Positions 1-9,607 of a stretch of 64,000 bases of DNA are shown piece after piece. Positions within the stretch are counted from its first letter, which is position 1, and each line of letters begins with the position of its first letter. The stretch spans positions 62,001 to 126,000 of the forward strand of contig NZ_JMCC02000015.1 of assembly GCF_000737335.2 (NCBI RefSeq), read 5' to 3'. The notes under the pieces were generated by a model. It was not told the origin of the DNA. It saw only the letters and a list, made by a program, of their open reading frames with translations, and searched no databases. The DNA is from Enhygromyxa salina. GTDB lineage: Bacteria > Myxococcota_A > Polyangia > Nannocystales > Nannocystaceae. The translations under genes and the position numbers were made by a program.

Positions 1-642
<642 letters not shown>

Positions 643-651
643 TGGCGTGAC

Positions 652-1107
652 TCAGCCTTTGACCGCGGGCGGCTGCTCTGTCGCAATGGCGTACTTCGTG
701 ACGCCGTTTTCACGCAGTAGATCAATCAGGTGGACCATGGCGCCAACCTGGGCTTTGGTGTCGCACTGCACGATCCCCTGCAGCTCGGGGTTTTGGCTGA
801 CCCGGGCCGCGATCTCGAGGGCCATCGCCTGGTCGATCTGGGCTTGGGTGCCCTCGACCGGTTGCCCGTCGATCGCGAATTCGCCCCCGCCATCTTGGCC
901 GCGGCACATCAGCACGATGCTCTGGGGCAGCTCTTCGATGTTCTTGCCCGAGCTCGCGTCGGGCTTGTCGACCTCCATGCCCTCGATCTTGTTGATCGTG
1001 GTGGTTGTGACCATGAAGATCACCAACAACACCAACATGATGTCGACCATCGGGGTGATGTTGATGCCCGTGATCTCTTCGTCGTCGTCGAGTCCGCCCG
1101 CTGCCAT
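652..1107 (-). CDS. exbD: ExbD/TolR-family biopolymer transport protein
   Basis: 151 residues. A short acidic cytoplasmic N-terminus is followed by INITPMVDIMLVLLVIFMV, the single ExbD/TolR transmembrane helix with its conserved proton-carrying Asp (Asp22). The rest is a periplasmic domain with a VHLIDLLRENGV segment near the C-terminus, typical of the family. With ExbB it forms the inner-membrane proton channel that drives TonB. The ATG lies 3 bases after the exbB stop, so the two are almost certainly cotranscribed and coupled. TolR is the alternative name; the TonB-like gene next door favours ExbD. Confidence 0.9.
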   Translation of the reverse strand: MAAGGLDDDEEITGINITPMVDIMLVLLVIFMVTTTTINKIEGMEVDKPDASSGKNIEELPQSIVLMCRGQDGGGEFAIDGQPVEGTQAQIDQAMALEIAARVSQNPELQGIVQCDTKAQVGAMVHLIDLLRENGVTKYAIATEQPPAVKG

Positions 1108-1110
1108 GGC

Positions 1111-1758
1111 TTACTTCGCCTTCTCGCTGCGCTCGGCGAGCTGGGAGACGACCATGCCCGTGAGCGCGTCGGCCTCGGACAGGACCTGCTTCACGCGCCG
1201 CTGAAACGCGTTGTAGGCGATCACGGCCGGGATCGCGACGAGCAGGCCGATCGCGGTGGCGACCAGGGCCTCGGAGATGCCGTTCATGATCCCGCTGGCG
1301 TCCTCGCCGGTTGTCACGCCTTGCTCACCGAGCAAGTGGAACACCCGCAAGATCTCGAGCACGGTGCCGAACAAGCCGATGAACGGGGCGTTTGAGCCAA
1401 CGGTGCCCAAGAAGCCAAGGTGCTTCTCGAGCCGGAGCTTCTCTTGTGCGCGGTTGCCCTCGGCCACGGCGCGGGCCGACGCGGGCCCACGATCGGCGAC
1501 CTTGAACATTGCGACGAGCATGCGCCCACCCGGGGACGGGACATTCTTGACGACCTCGGCGGCCCCCTCGATGTCGTCCTTGCCGAGCTTTTCAGACACC
1601 GGCTCGAGCAGCGCGCTGTCGCGTCCTGCGACGCCGCGGAAGAACAGCCAGCGCTCGATTACGATCGCCACGCTGGCCACGCTCAGCGCGACCAAGACCC
1701 AAAGTACCCAGTTAGCACCAAGCAGCGCGAGTTGAAGGAAGGCTTCTTGCAGATCCAT
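1111..1758 (-). CDS. exbB: ExbB/TolQ/MotA-family proton channel protein
   Basis: 215 residues from the ATG at 1758; the frame is open further upstream to 1929, but the extension is Arg-rich and unlike the family, whereas MDLQEAFLQLALLGANW is a normal ExbB start. It has an N-terminal membrane helix (about 12-35), a cytoplasmic stretch, then two helices containing FLGTVGSNAPFIGLFGTV and SEALVATAIGLLVAIPAV, the conserved ExbB/TolQ pore segments with the family's Thr residues. Length is close to the usual 220-240 residues. It is the first gene of the exbB-exbD-tonB operon, whose promoter should lie in 1759-2073. Confidence 0.9.
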   Translation of the reverse strand: MDLQEAFLQLALLGANWVLWVLVALSVASVAIVIERWLFFRGVAGRDSALLEPVSEKLGKDDIEGAAEVVKNVPSPGGRMLVAMFKVADRGPASARAVAEGNRAQEKLRLEKHLGFLGTVGSNAPFIGLFGTVLEILRVFHLLGEQGVTTGEDASGIMNGISEALVATAIGLLVAIPAVIAYNAFQRRVKQVLSEADALTGMVVSQLAERSEKAK

Positions 1759-2073
1759 GGGCTTGTCTGGGGTCGCTGAACGATGAGGCGAGGTCAGGCG
1801 AAGTGATGCCCAGCAACGGATATCACGGGTGGCGACGGACCCCGGGGCTCCGAGAGCCGCAAACGCGCGAAAGGTAGCCGAAACATCGTTGCGAGACCAG
1901 GCTTGCCACCCCAAACCGGCATTTGCCACGGGTCTGGGCCACTTTGCGCCTGGAGAGTTCGCTGCCCAAGGGCTCTAGTGTGCGCGATCAGCTGGCGCAC
2001 GGCGCGTGCCTCTTGCCGCCCGCCACACGCGATTGCTTTCATGGCTGGACTGGTCCGCGCTGACCAGGACTGG
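1759..2073. other. Intergenic region upstream of exbB, downstream of truD
   Basis: 315 bases without a convincing gene. It should hold the exbB promoter (minus strand) and the truD 3' end. A small hairpin is visible, GTGCGC at 1980-1985 pairing with GCGCAC at 1995-2000, and GGACTGGTC occurs twice near 2044-2069. No clear terminator T-run or Fur-like box was recognised. Confidence 0.4.
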
Positions 2074-3168
2074 TCAACCACACAGCTCGCGCAACAACAC
2101 CGTCGCGTAGCTGCCGGGCGGGAGCGAGAACCGCAGCGCGAGGCCGGGGCTCAGCTCCGGGGCGGTCGCCGACGAGATCGCGGGCGCGGGCGCGAGCTCG
2201 AGTTGCCCAGGCCAGACCAACAGCCGCCGTCGCGTGCCCGGGGCGCTGCGACCCAGCCTCGCCAGCTTCGCCGGACTCAGCCCAACGCTGGCGAGCAACG
2301 CCTGCTCGAGCGCGTGAGCCGGGGTACCGGGTGTGGGGGATCGCATCTTGCTGCCGAACATGGGCCCGGTGATGACGAGCTCGCCCGCGTCGAGCCGGGC
2401 TTGATCTGCGGCAGGATCCTCGCACTCGAACATGCCGCCGCTGTCCCGCTTTTGCAGGATGTCGCCGGCCAACACGCTGCGGCACAGGCCACGCTCGGCG
2501 CGGGTCGCGAGGTACAGGTTGAACAGCGCCGACTGGCCTGCGCTCAGGACCAGGTCCCCCTTCTTTTGCCGGCGCCGCTTGCCCGCGAGCGTGGCCAGAC
2601 CGGGCTCGAGGTTGCGCAGGTCTTTGCCAAACCGCTGCTCACCGTAGTAGTTGCGCAGGCCGTTGGCGGCGAGCCGATCCAGGGACAGCTGCGCGCGAGC
2701 CTGGGTCTGGCCAAGCGTGAACGCGGCCGGCAGGTTGCGAACGACCACACAGAACCGATTGCCGTGCAGGTGACCGCGGCGCAGCTTGTGCGAGTGCGGG
2801 CGAGGATCGCTCAGCTCGATCGCACCATGCTCGAACCGAGCGAGGTACGCGGCCGCCCCCTCTGGCCGCGTGTAGGGCAGGCTGATCTGCTGGCGGGTCA
2901 CGGCGTTGCGATCTTTGAGCCCTGCCAGGCCGATCTCCTGGCGCGGGATCCCAAGCTGCCGGCTGACCTCGCGGATCGCATCTTCGGTCGTGAACGCGCG
3001 CTTGCGCATCCACACCAGCAAGTGCCCCGGGGATCCGTCGGCCTCGTACGCTGGGAGCTCCTCGACCTCGAAGTCCTCGGCCCGCAGCCGCGTTGCGCCG
3101 CCAATATCAGGCAGATCCGCGCACTCCCGCGGCGGATCGCTCACGGCCTGGATCAGTTCGCTGGCCAC
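2074..3168 (-). CDS. truD: tRNA pseudouridine(13) synthase TruD
   Basis: TruD converts U13 of tRNA-Glu to pseudouridine. Visible family motifs in order are RAEDFEVEELPAY near the N-terminus, the catalytic-Asp motif GLAGLKDRNAVTRQ, LRRGHLHGNRF, and NYYGEQRFGKD. The C-terminal half holds the insertion domain and ends in SYATVLLRELCG. The frame is open to a TTG at 3258, but that extension runs through a REP-like repeat (3191-3229), so I chose the GTG at 3168 (364 residues, close to the roughly 350 of the family); GTG at 3141 is also possible. The neighbouring TPR gene ends upstream on the same strand. Confidence 0.9.
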   Translation of the reverse strand: MASELIQAVSDPPRECADLPDIGGATRLRAEDFEVEELPAYEADGSPGHLLVWMRKRAFTTEDAIREVSRQLGIPRQEIGLAGLKDRNAVTRQQISLPYTRPEGAAAYLARFEHGAIELSDPRPHSHKLRRGHLHGNRFCVVVRNLPAAFTLGQTQARAQLSLDRLAANGLRNYYGEQRFGKDLRNLEPGLATLAGKRRRQKKGDLVLSAGQSALFNLYLATRAERGLCRSVLAGDILQKRDSGGMFECEDPAADQARLDAGELVITGPMFGSKMRSPTPGTPAHALEQALLASVGLSPAKLARLGRSAPGTRRRLLVWPGQLELAPAPAISSATAPELSPGLALRFSLPPGSYATVLLRELCG

Positions 3169-3190
3169 AGTGAACCAGTCCGCGAAGGCG

Positions 3191-3229
3191 TCCGCGAGCG
3201 GGCGAGAAGCCCTCGCCCGAGCTGAAGAC
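3191..3229 (-). repeat. REP-like dispersed repeat, copy 1
   Basis: Read on the minus strand this is CAGCTCGGGCGAGGGCTTCT followed by CGCCCGCTCGCGGA. The core GGGCGAG...CTCGCCC folds into a hairpin. Related copies are at 36886-36920, 38831-38872 and 51103-51141. It lies between the TPR gene and truD and overlaps the longest possible truD N-terminus, which argues for a downstream truD start. Confidence 0.6.
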
Positions 3230-3274
3230 AGTTGCTCGGGGAGCAGTCGTGCGCCCAACGGTCGCCCTCCGGGG

Positions 3275-3991
3275 TCATGTCGAGCCTTCGCCGGCCATGC
3301 GCAGGTACATCTGGGCCCGGGCGTTGTCGGGCTCGAACTCGAGGACGGCCTTCCACTCGGCCCGGGCCTCGTCCTTGCGCTTGGCCGACCAGAACGTCAC
3401 GCCCAGGTGCAGGCGCGCCGCGAGGTACTCCGGCTTGGCGTCGCGGACCCCGATCAGCTCGTCGATCGCCTCGTCGATGTGACCGGCGTCGCGCAGCGTG
3501 GTCGCGAGCTTGGTGCGGATGTCGACGAAGGTCGGGCACAGCTGCAGCGCACAGCGAAATTGCTCGACCGCCTGCGCGAGCATGCCGACCCCCTCGTACG
3601 CGAGCCCAAGCTCGCGGTGCAAGTTTGCGAGCTTGCCGCGCACGTACCCATCGAGGTTGTCGACGGCCGTCGCCCGGCTCTCGCGGCCCTCGGCGGCCCG
3701 CTCGTACACGGCCTTGGCGTCGTCGTAGCGGCCCAGCTCGTTGTAGCAGACCGCGAGGTTCAGGGCGGCCTCGGTGTACGCGGGGTTGAGCTCGAGCGCG
3801 CGCTCGAAATTCAGGCGGGCTTCGTCGGTCCGACTCAGATGCTGCAGGCAGATGCCGAGCATGTTGTGGATGTCGGCGAAGTCGTCGTGGTGCTCGAGGA
3901 CCTTTGTGAGATGCGGGAGGGCTTTTTGGTACTCCGCCGCGAGGTAGTGCTCACGACCGGCGTTGATGTGGACTCGGATCTCGGACTCCAT
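3275..3991 (-). CDS. Tetratricopeptide-repeat protein
   Basis: 238 residues from the ATG at 3991 (MESEIRVHINAGREHYLAAE). Successive 34-residue TPR units cover nearly the whole length, e.g. YQKALPHLTKVLEHHDDFAD, EARLNFERALELNPAYTEAALNLA, DEARAEWKAVLEFEPDNARAQMYL. There is no signal peptide or membrane segment, so a cytoplasmic scaffold is likely. A 34-base spacer separates it from the truD frame. The partner protein is not evident from the context. Confidence 0.8.
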   Translation of the reverse strand: MESEIRVHINAGREHYLAAEYQKALPHLTKVLEHHDDFADIHNMLGICLQHLSRTDEARLNFERALELNPAYTEAALNLAVCYNELGRYDDAKAVYERAAEGRESRATAVDNLDGYVRGKLANLHRELGLAYEGVGMLAQAVEQFRCALQLCPTFVDIRTKLATTLRDAGHIDEAIDELIGVRDAKPEYLAARLHLGVTFWSAKRKDEARAEWKAVLEFEPDNARAQMYLRMAGEGST

Positions 3992-4062
3992 GATGGCCTG
4001 CGTCCAGTGTACTCCCACGCGCCGGAGTACAACTTTGCTGCCCGCGGTGAGCCGCTCTCGCG

Positions 4063-5307
4063 CTACTGGCCGGGCTGCGTCGGTGGCTGCTCGGCCTCGG
4101 GGTCGGCCTCGGCCTCCGGCTCTGCCGCGGGCGGCTTGGCCTCGGCCTCCGGCTCTGCCGCAGGGGACGACTCCGGCGACTCCGACTCCGACTCCGGTGA
4201 CTCCGGCGACTTCGACTCCGGCGACTTCGACTCCGGCGACTCCGACTTGCCAGCTTTGGCCTTGGGCGGCTTCGCTGCTGGTTCGGGCGTCGCCGTGCCG
4301 TCGGTCTTGGGCGCGGCGGGAGCGGGCGCTTCGCCCTCGCGTTTGAGCCGGCGCTGCTCACTGCGCCAGCGCCAGTCCTTGAACTCGTCGGGCTTGGCTT
4401 GCGGCGGGGTCTGCGGGACCGGGGGCGAGCGATCTGGGCGCGGGCGGTTGGGATCGGGCGCGCCGTAGCGATCCGTCATGTACTTCAAGTACAGCCGGGC
4501 CTGCTGGCCGTGGTGGTGGTCGGGGTGCTGCATCTGCAGCTCGCTGAAGATCTCCCGCGCAAGCTCGATCTCTTCGATGCGCAGGTACGTGATCCCGAGC
4601 AAGAACAGCACCTCGGCGTCCAGACCGATCCCAGGGAAGCGGTCGTGGGCGGACTCGAGCCGCATGATCGCGGCCTCGGGGCGATCCGAGTCGAGGTGGA
4701 AGCGGGCGACGTAGAGCTCGTGCTCGAGCAACCGACGCTGGACCTCGGCCTCGAGCTTGCGGGCGAGCGGCTCCATCTGCGAGCCGGCGTGATGATCGAA
4801 GAAGTAGTCGAGCTCGATCACGGTCTCGCGCAGCAGCGACTGATCTCGCTGAAAGTGCGGCGGCAAGAATGGGACGCTGCTGGGCGCCGCCATGTACGCG
4901 CCCACGGCCGCCATGTACGCGACCCAGCCGTTGCGCACGTGCTTGTGCGTGGGGTGCAGGCGCAGGAATTGGCGGAACGCGTCCTGCGAGGTGACGTAGT
5001 TCTTGAGCTCGAACTCGGCGCGGGCGATCAGCAGCTCGGCCTCGACGGCGTAGCGTGAGAACGGGAACCGGATCCGCACGAAGTCGGCGTAGGCGATCGC
5101 CTCTTCCCAGTCCTTGTCGCCAAACTCGGCCACGGCGAGCTCGTAGTTCTCGCGGGCGGTCTGGCCGTACTCGTCGGACAGGTTGGGCCCGCTCGCGCAG
5201 CCGAGCCCGGCACCGACGCTGGCGATCACCAGCGCGCTGGTGAGCGAGAGCGCCCGCAGCCGGAAAAATCGCGACGCACGAGGTGATGACTGCCCGGGCG
5301 CACACAT
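4063..5307 (-). CDS. BamD/YfiO-like outer-membrane lipoprotein with acidic tail
   Basis: 414 residues from the ATG at 5307. A signal sequence ends in VGAGLGC, an imperfect lipobox. Residues about 35-290 are TPR-like helices resembling BamD/ComL: YELAVAEFGDKDWEEAIAYA, FPFSRYAVEAELLIARAEFE, DAFRQFLRLHPTH. BamD is the lipoprotein partner of BamA in outer-membrane protein assembly. The C-terminal third is unusual: Pro-rich then a low-complexity tail of repeated PESKS and EPEAEA units, absent from ordinary BamD. It could therefore be a BamD paralogue rather than the essential component. Confidence 0.7.
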   Translation of the reverse strand: MCAPGQSSPRASRFFRLRALSLTSALVIASVGAGLGCASGPNLSDEYGQTARENYELAVAEFGDKDWEEAIAYADFVRIRFPFSRYAVEAELLIARAEFELKNYVTSQDAFRQFLRLHPTHKHVRNGWVAYMAAVGAYMAAPSSVPFLPPHFQRDQSLLRETVIELDYFFDHHAGSQMEPLARKLEAEVQRRLLEHELYVARFHLDSDRPEAAIMRLESAHDRFPGIGLDAEVLFLLGITYLRIEEIELAREIFSELQMQHPDHHHGQQARLYLKYMTDRYGAPDPNRPRPDRSPPVPQTPPQAKPDEFKDWRWRSEQRRLKREGEAPAPAAPKTDGTATPEPAAKPPKAKAGKSESPESKSPESKSPESPESESESPESSPAAEPEAEAKPPAAEPEAEADPEAEQPPTQPGQ

Positions 5308-5522
5308 CGAGCGAGCAACGCAGGCCGTGGCCGATCCTTGCGAGGCCGACGGATGTAAATCCGGGCCAGGAAGCCGATCAGCGTGAAGACCGCTGTGCAC
5401 GGCCGCGAAACTAGCCGGTTTTGGCCCTTGGAGCCACCGCCCCCCAAGCCAAGCGGACGCGCACGGGGAGCCTCGTCGCAAAGGCGACAGGCTGACCAGG
5501 CTGAGATAGGCTGCCCCGGATC

Positions 5523-6953
5523 GTGAGTGAGGCTGGCCACAGCTCTGGCGACAGCGCCCAGATGCGTCCGGCGCGGACCCTTGGCGGTCTGCCGGCGCTC
5601 GCTCTGGTCGCGGGCTCGATGATGGGGATCGGCATCTTCATCAGCCCGCCAGAGGTCGCGGCGCACGTCACTGGCGAGGGCTCGTTCATGCTGGTCTGGC
5701 TGATCGGCGGGATCGTGGCGCTGTTCGGGGCGCTCAGCCTCGCGGAGCTCGGCGCGATGATGCCCCGCGACGGCGGTGACTATGCGTACCTGCGGCACAG
5801 CTGGGGGCCCGGGATCGCGTTCGCGGCCGGCTGGCTGCAGCTGCTGGCGATCTTTCCCGGCTCGCTGGCGGCGGTCGCCGTCGCAACTTCCAAATTTCAG
5901 CTGCCGGCGTTGTTCGGGCCGGGGTTCGCCGAGCCACTCGTGCTCGCCGGATCGCTCGGCTCCGTGGTGATCCCAGCCTCGCACTTGTGGGCGGCAGTGA
6001 TCATCGTCGGCTTGACGCTGATCAACCACGTGGGCGTGAAGGTCTCGGGGGTCGTTCAGGTGTTGGTGACCTCGGTGCCACTGGCGGTGCTGCTCGTCGC
6101 CACCTTGTTTGTGGTGTGGCAGCACGAGCCAGGCATCGTGACCCCCGTGTTGGTCGAGTCGGGGAGCGATCAGCCAACCGCGCTGACGCTGGCCCGCGCG
6201 TACCTGCCGGTGTACTTCGCCTACTCGGGCTGGAACGCGGCGATCTACGTTGGCGGCGAGATCAAGAACCCCGCGCGCAACCTCCCGCGCGCGCTGATCG
6301 GCGGGACCGCGGCGGTCACGGCGCTGTATCTGATCTTGTGCGTTGGCTTCCTCGAGGTGTTCTCGCTCGACGGGTTGGCTCACGTCGGCGAGGCCGGCAC
6401 CGCCGCCGCCCAGGCGATCTTCGGGCCGCTCGGGGTCACGATGATCACCGGGCTGATCGTGCTCGCCATGATCGGCTCGCTCAACGGCTCGGTCCTGACC
6501 GGCTCGCGGATCGCGTTCGCTATGGGCAAGCAAGGCGACTGCGCCCGCGCGGCCGGGCAGCTGCATCCGCGCTTCGCGACCCCCGCGGTCGCCCTGTGGC
6601 TGCAGTGTGGGATCGCCTTGGGTCTGTTGTTCTTCGACCTCGCCGCGTTTGGCGACGGCCTGGACACGCTGATCGCCTACACCTCGAGCGCCATGCTGAT
6701 CACCGGGACCTTGACGGTGCTCTCGGTCATGATCCTGCGCCGCCGTGAGCCCAAGCTGCACCGCCCCTACAAGACTTGGCTGTACCCCGTGCCGCCCGTG
6801 CTCTACGCCGCCTCGAGCCTGGTCGTGCTCATCGTGCTGGCCCAGCAGGGGGACCTCTCGGTCTGGATCGCTGTGGGCTGGTTCGCGGCGGCGCTCGTGT
6901 TTCATCGCCTGATCCGCCGGGGCCGCGTGCCGGATCGAGACCTATCTTGTTAG
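5523..6953 (+). CDS. APC-superfamily amino-acid permease
   Basis: 476 residues from a GTG. About 12 membrane helices. The first contains GSMMGIGIFISPPEVA, the conserved GxGIF substrate-binding break of APC transporters, and the sequence around GDYAYLRHSWGPGIAFAAGW and YFAYSGWNAAIYVGGEIKNPARN is typical of LAT/APC-type amino-acid transporters. Location is the inner membrane; substrate cannot be told. It begins a plus-strand run and its stop is 8 bases before the next gene, so cotranscription is likely. Confidence 0.9.
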   Translation: MSEAGHSSGDSAQMRPARTLGGLPALALVAGSMMGIGIFISPPEVAAHVTGEGSFMLVWLIGGIVALFGALSLAELGAMMPRDGGDYAYLRHSWGPGIAFAAGWLQLLAIFPGSLAAVAVATSKFQLPALFGPGFAEPLVLAGSLGSVVIPASHLWAAVIIVGLTLINHVGVKVSGVVQVLVTSVPLAVLLVATLFVVWQHEPGIVTPVLVESGSDQPTALTLARAYLPVYFAYSGWNAAIYVGGEIKNPARNLPRALIGGTAAVTALYLILCVGFLEVFSLDGLAHVGEAGTAAAQAIFGPLGVTMITGLIVLAMIGSLNGSVLTGSRIAFAMGKQGDCARAAGQLHPRFATPAVALWLQCGIALGLLFFDLAAFGDGLDTLIAYTSSAMLITGTLTVLSVMILRRREPKLHRPYKTWLYPVPPVLYAASSLVVLIVLAQQGDLSVWIAVGWFAAALVFHRLIRRGRVPDRDLSC

Positions 6954-6961
6954 AATGGGGT

Positions 6962-7588
6962 GTGCGCACGATCGGACGCGGCCTCGCTGGCCTGATCGCG
7001 CTGTGGGCATGCGGCGCCTGTGCTGACCGCGATGGCCTGGTCGAGGTCGCCTGGCTGTTCGACAACGCCAAGCTCGAGCGGATCTACCCGGTGAGCGACA
7101 TCCCGGACACCTGCGGCTTGGATAGCCAGAGCGGGATCCGCTACGATCTGCGGGTCCGGCTGTCGATCATCGAGAACACGCCGGCGTGCCTGGCGGATCT
7201 CGGCAACCCCGACTGCCAAGTGATCGAGCCGTTGCTGTTCCCCTGCAACCGGTTTCGCGGCACCGCCAAGAGCGTGCCCGTCTCGATGCTCGATGACGGC
7301 AGCGATCCGGGCTACCTGATGCTCGTCGAGGCCGAGATCGATCCAACGGACACGCCCCCCTTCGTGCCCAACGCCACGTGCCTGTCGGCCCCGGGCCCGC
7401 GCGTGCGCGCCGTGAGGCCGGGGCGCATCACCGACCTCGAGGTCTATCAGTTCATCGTCTCGGGGATCGAGAGCCAAGGCGCCCTGCTCGACATCGACAT
7501 GTGCCGGCCCCTCGAGGACGGCGGCGACGGCGACGGCGATGGTGACGGCGACGGCGACGTGGATACAGGCACCGACAGCACGACCTGA
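6962..7588 (+). CDS. Predicted lipoprotein with C-terminal Asp-Gly tract
   Basis: 208 residues from a GTG at 6962, just after the permease stop. The N-terminus is a short basic then hydrophobic signal with LWAC as the probable lipobox. The body contains many Cys residues (DTCGLDS, NTPACLADLGNPDCQ, FPCNRF), suggesting disulphides outside the cytoplasm, and ends in GGDGDGDGDGDGDVDTGTD. A DG tract is usually a linker near the N-terminus in this window; here it is at the C-terminus. No domain recognised. Confidence 0.7.
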   Translation: MRTIGRGLAGLIALWACGACADRDGLVEVAWLFDNAKLERIYPVSDIPDTCGLDSQSGIRYDLRVRLSIIENTPACLADLGNPDCQVIEPLLFPCNRFRGTAKSVPVSMLDDGSDPGYLMLVEAEIDPTDTPPFVPNATCLSAPGPRVRAVRPGRITDLEVYQFIVSGIESQGALLDIDMCRPLEDGGDGDGDGDGDGDVDTGTDSTT

Positions 7589-7651
7589 AGCTTTTGATCT
7601 GCTTGACGTCCGAGGCACCGCGGGCGACGCTGATCCCCGATCGACGCTCTC

Positions 7652-8269
7652 ATGGCCTGGAACACCCCGCTGCGCACCATCCTCACCACCGTGGCCCTGT
7701 TTGGCCTGGCGGCGGATGTAGCGATGGCGCCGGCCCCCGCCCAGGCCCACTTGGCCAAGTGGGGCAGCTGGGAGGTCACCCACCGAAACCTGATGCGCTT
7801 GTTCCCCGACGCGGATCCCAACGCGTGGCGGATCAAGCGGTACCAGTTCTCGGACAAAGAGGTGAAGCAGCTCGAGCAACAGCTTGGCTTCGAGCTGTAC
7901 CCCGAGGACAAGACCCCCGAGTTCTACGTCGCCCACGACGAAGCCGGCCAGTTCCTGGGTGTCGCAATTTTCATCGACCCGCGCACCAAGCCCAAGATCT
8001 TGGACGGCAGCGTGCTGACACTCGAGATCGGCATTGGCGTGGACGCCCGCGGCACGATCGACCGCATACGCGTCTACGACTACCGCGGCGACCTACGGCT
8101 GACCAAGGAAGACTTCTTGAAGCAGCTAGAGGGCCGCGGCCTGGACTCGGAATTCCGCATGGGCAAGGCCGGCCTCACGCCCGTCCCCGGTGAACCCGAA
8201 GAGAGCCAGCTGGTCGCCAACGCCGGCCGCGAAGCGCTGCTGCTCATGAAAGTAGCCCTAGGCCGCTAA
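7652..8269 (+). CDS. Secreted FMN-binding-domain-like protein
   Basis: 205 residues with a signal peptide ending near PAPAQA. The mature part has the general pattern of FMN-binding domain proteins (RnfG/NosR-type): EFYVAHDEAGQFLGVAIFID, then a strand VLTLEIGIGVDARGTIDRIRVYDYRGD, then FLKQLEGR. The typical SGAT flavinylation motif was not seen, so covalent FMN attachment is not supported. It would act outside the cytoplasmic membrane. The family call is tentative; the next gene is unrelated. Confidence 0.5.
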   Translation: MAWNTPLRTILTTVALFGLAADVAMAPAPAQAHLAKWGSWEVTHRNLMRLFPDADPNAWRIKRYQFSDKEVKQLEQQLGFELYPEDKTPEFYVAHDEAGQFLGVAIFIDPRTKPKILDGSVLTLEIGIGVDARGTIDRIRVYDYRGDLRLTKEDFLKQLEGRGLDSEFRMGKAGLTPVPGEPEESQLVANAGREALLLMKVALGR

Positions 8270-8310
8270 AGAGGTGCCCAACGAAGGCACCAACCAAATG
8301 TGAAAAAAAA

Positions 8311-8540
8311 GAGCGCAGCGTTCCCCCAGCCAGACCCGACCTTGGGCCCGAGCGAAGCGAGGGTGTCGACCCGCGCGGAGGCGAAGCCGAGCACAGGGTC
8401 GAGTCGGGACGGCTGGGGGTATGAGAGAGAGCGCAGCGTTCCCCCAGACGGACCCGACCTTGGGCCCGAGCGAAGCGAGGGTGTCGACCCGCGCGGAGGC
8501 GAAGCCGAGCACGGGTCGAGTCGGGGACGGCTGGGGGTAT
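8311..8540 (+). repeat. 118-bp tandem duplication with hairpin ends
   Basis: Two near-identical copies, 8311-8422 and 8429-8540, offset by 118 bases. Each begins GAGCGCAGCGTTCCCCCAG and ends GACGGCTGGGGGTAT, so the CCCCCAG start and CTGGGGG end can pair across the unit. The centre contains GAGCGAAGCGAGGG and GAGGCGAAGCCGAGCAC. Short ORFs on both strands are by-products. It separates the FMN-binding-like gene from the esterase gene, whose GTG follows 10 bases after the second copy. Confidence 0.85.
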
Positions 8541-8550
8541 AATAGCCCCC

Positions 8551-9594
8551 GTGCCCAGCCATAATTTCATGCGCCCACGCGGGCGGCTGGTGGAGATCAC
8601 GATCAACTCCGCGGCGCTGCGTGACAACCAACTCGGCGACCCCCACGAGCGCACCGCGGCGGTCTACCTGCCAGCCGGATACGACGAGGGCGAGGGTGCG
8701 GGCTACCCGATGTTCGTGGCGCTCGCGGCATTCGGCGGCAGCGGGTTCAAGCTGCTCAACTGGCAGAGCTTTGGCGAGAGCCTGCCGCAGCGGATCGACC
8801 GGCTGATCAGCGAGGGCGAGATGGGCCCGGTGGTGCTGGTCATGCCCGACGGCTTCACCCGGCTCGGCGGCAACCAGTGGATCGACTCCCCGGTGCTCGG
8901 TCGCTGGGAGGCGCACGTGCTCGAGGAGTTGATCCCCGAGGTCGAGGCGCAGTTCGACGTCAAGCGGGGCCCCGCGCACCGGGCGGTGTTCGGGCACTCG
9001 AGCGGGGGCTACGCGGCGCTGATCCACGCGATGAAGCACGGCGAGCACTGGGGCGCGGTCGCGTCGCACAGCGGCGACGTCGGCTTCGAGCTGGTCTATG
9101 GGCGCGAGCTCCCGGGCGCGCTCGCCAGCTTGGCCGGGTGCAACAATGATCCGCAGGTGTTCCTCGACAAGCTGTGGGCGGCCGACAAGATCGGCGGCAG
9201 GCAGTTCAACACCTTGATGCTGCTGGCGATGGCGGCCACCTACGCCCCGGAACCGGACGCGCCCTACGGGATCCGGCTGCCGGTCGATCCCGACACCTGC
9301 GAACGCGACGCCAAGCGATGGGCCCGGTGGCTCGCCCACGATCCCCTCGAGCTGGCCGCGCTCCCGAGCGCGCACGAGTCCATGCAGCAGCTGCGTGGCC
9401 TGTACCTCGACTGCGGCTCACGCGACGAGTACTTCATCCACTTCGGCTGCCGCGCGCTTGCCCGCAAGCTGGTCGATGCGCAGATCAACCACGTCTATCA
9501 AGAGTTCGACGGCGGGCACTCGGGCGTGAGCCATCGCCTCGATGTCTCGCTGCCGTTCTTGTACCGGGCACTGAACGGCTGCGGCGCAGCGTGA
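8551..9594 (+). CDS. Esterase (enterochelin-esterase/esterase-D-like alpha/beta hydrolase)
   Basis: 347 residues from a GTG. The N-terminal half has the esterase-D pattern: ERTAAVYLPAGYDEG, GPVVLVMPDGFTRLGGNQW, and a nucleophile elbow GHSSGG (Ser150) after RAVFGH. A late GGHSGVSHRL supplies a plausible catalytic His. No signal peptide, so a cytoplasmic serine esterase is expected. The substrate is unknown. The start lies just past the tandem repeat; hpt follows 13 bases after the stop. Confidence 0.8.
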   Translation: MPSHNFMRPRGRLVEITINSAALRDNQLGDPHERTAAVYLPAGYDEGEGAGYPMFVALAAFGGSGFKLLNWQSFGESLPQRIDRLISEGEMGPVVLVMPDGFTRLGGNQWIDSPVLGRWEAHVLEELIPEVEAQFDVKRGPAHRAVFGHSSGGYAALIHAMKHGEHWGAVASHSGDVGFELVYGRELPGALASLAGCNNDPQVFLDKLWAADKIGGRQFNTLMLLAMAATYAPEPDAPYGIRLPVDPDTCERDAKRWARWLAHDPLELAALPSAHESMQQLRGLYLDCGSRDEYFIHFGCRALARKLVDAQINHVYQEFDGGHSGVSHRLDVSLPFLYRALNGCGAA

Positions 9595-9607
9595 TACCGT
9601 CGCCGCC

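Noticed and set aside
5226..6905. 559-codon minus-strand ORF opposite the first permease
   Set aside because: His/Arg/Gln/Asp-rich shadow of a clear 12-helix permease.
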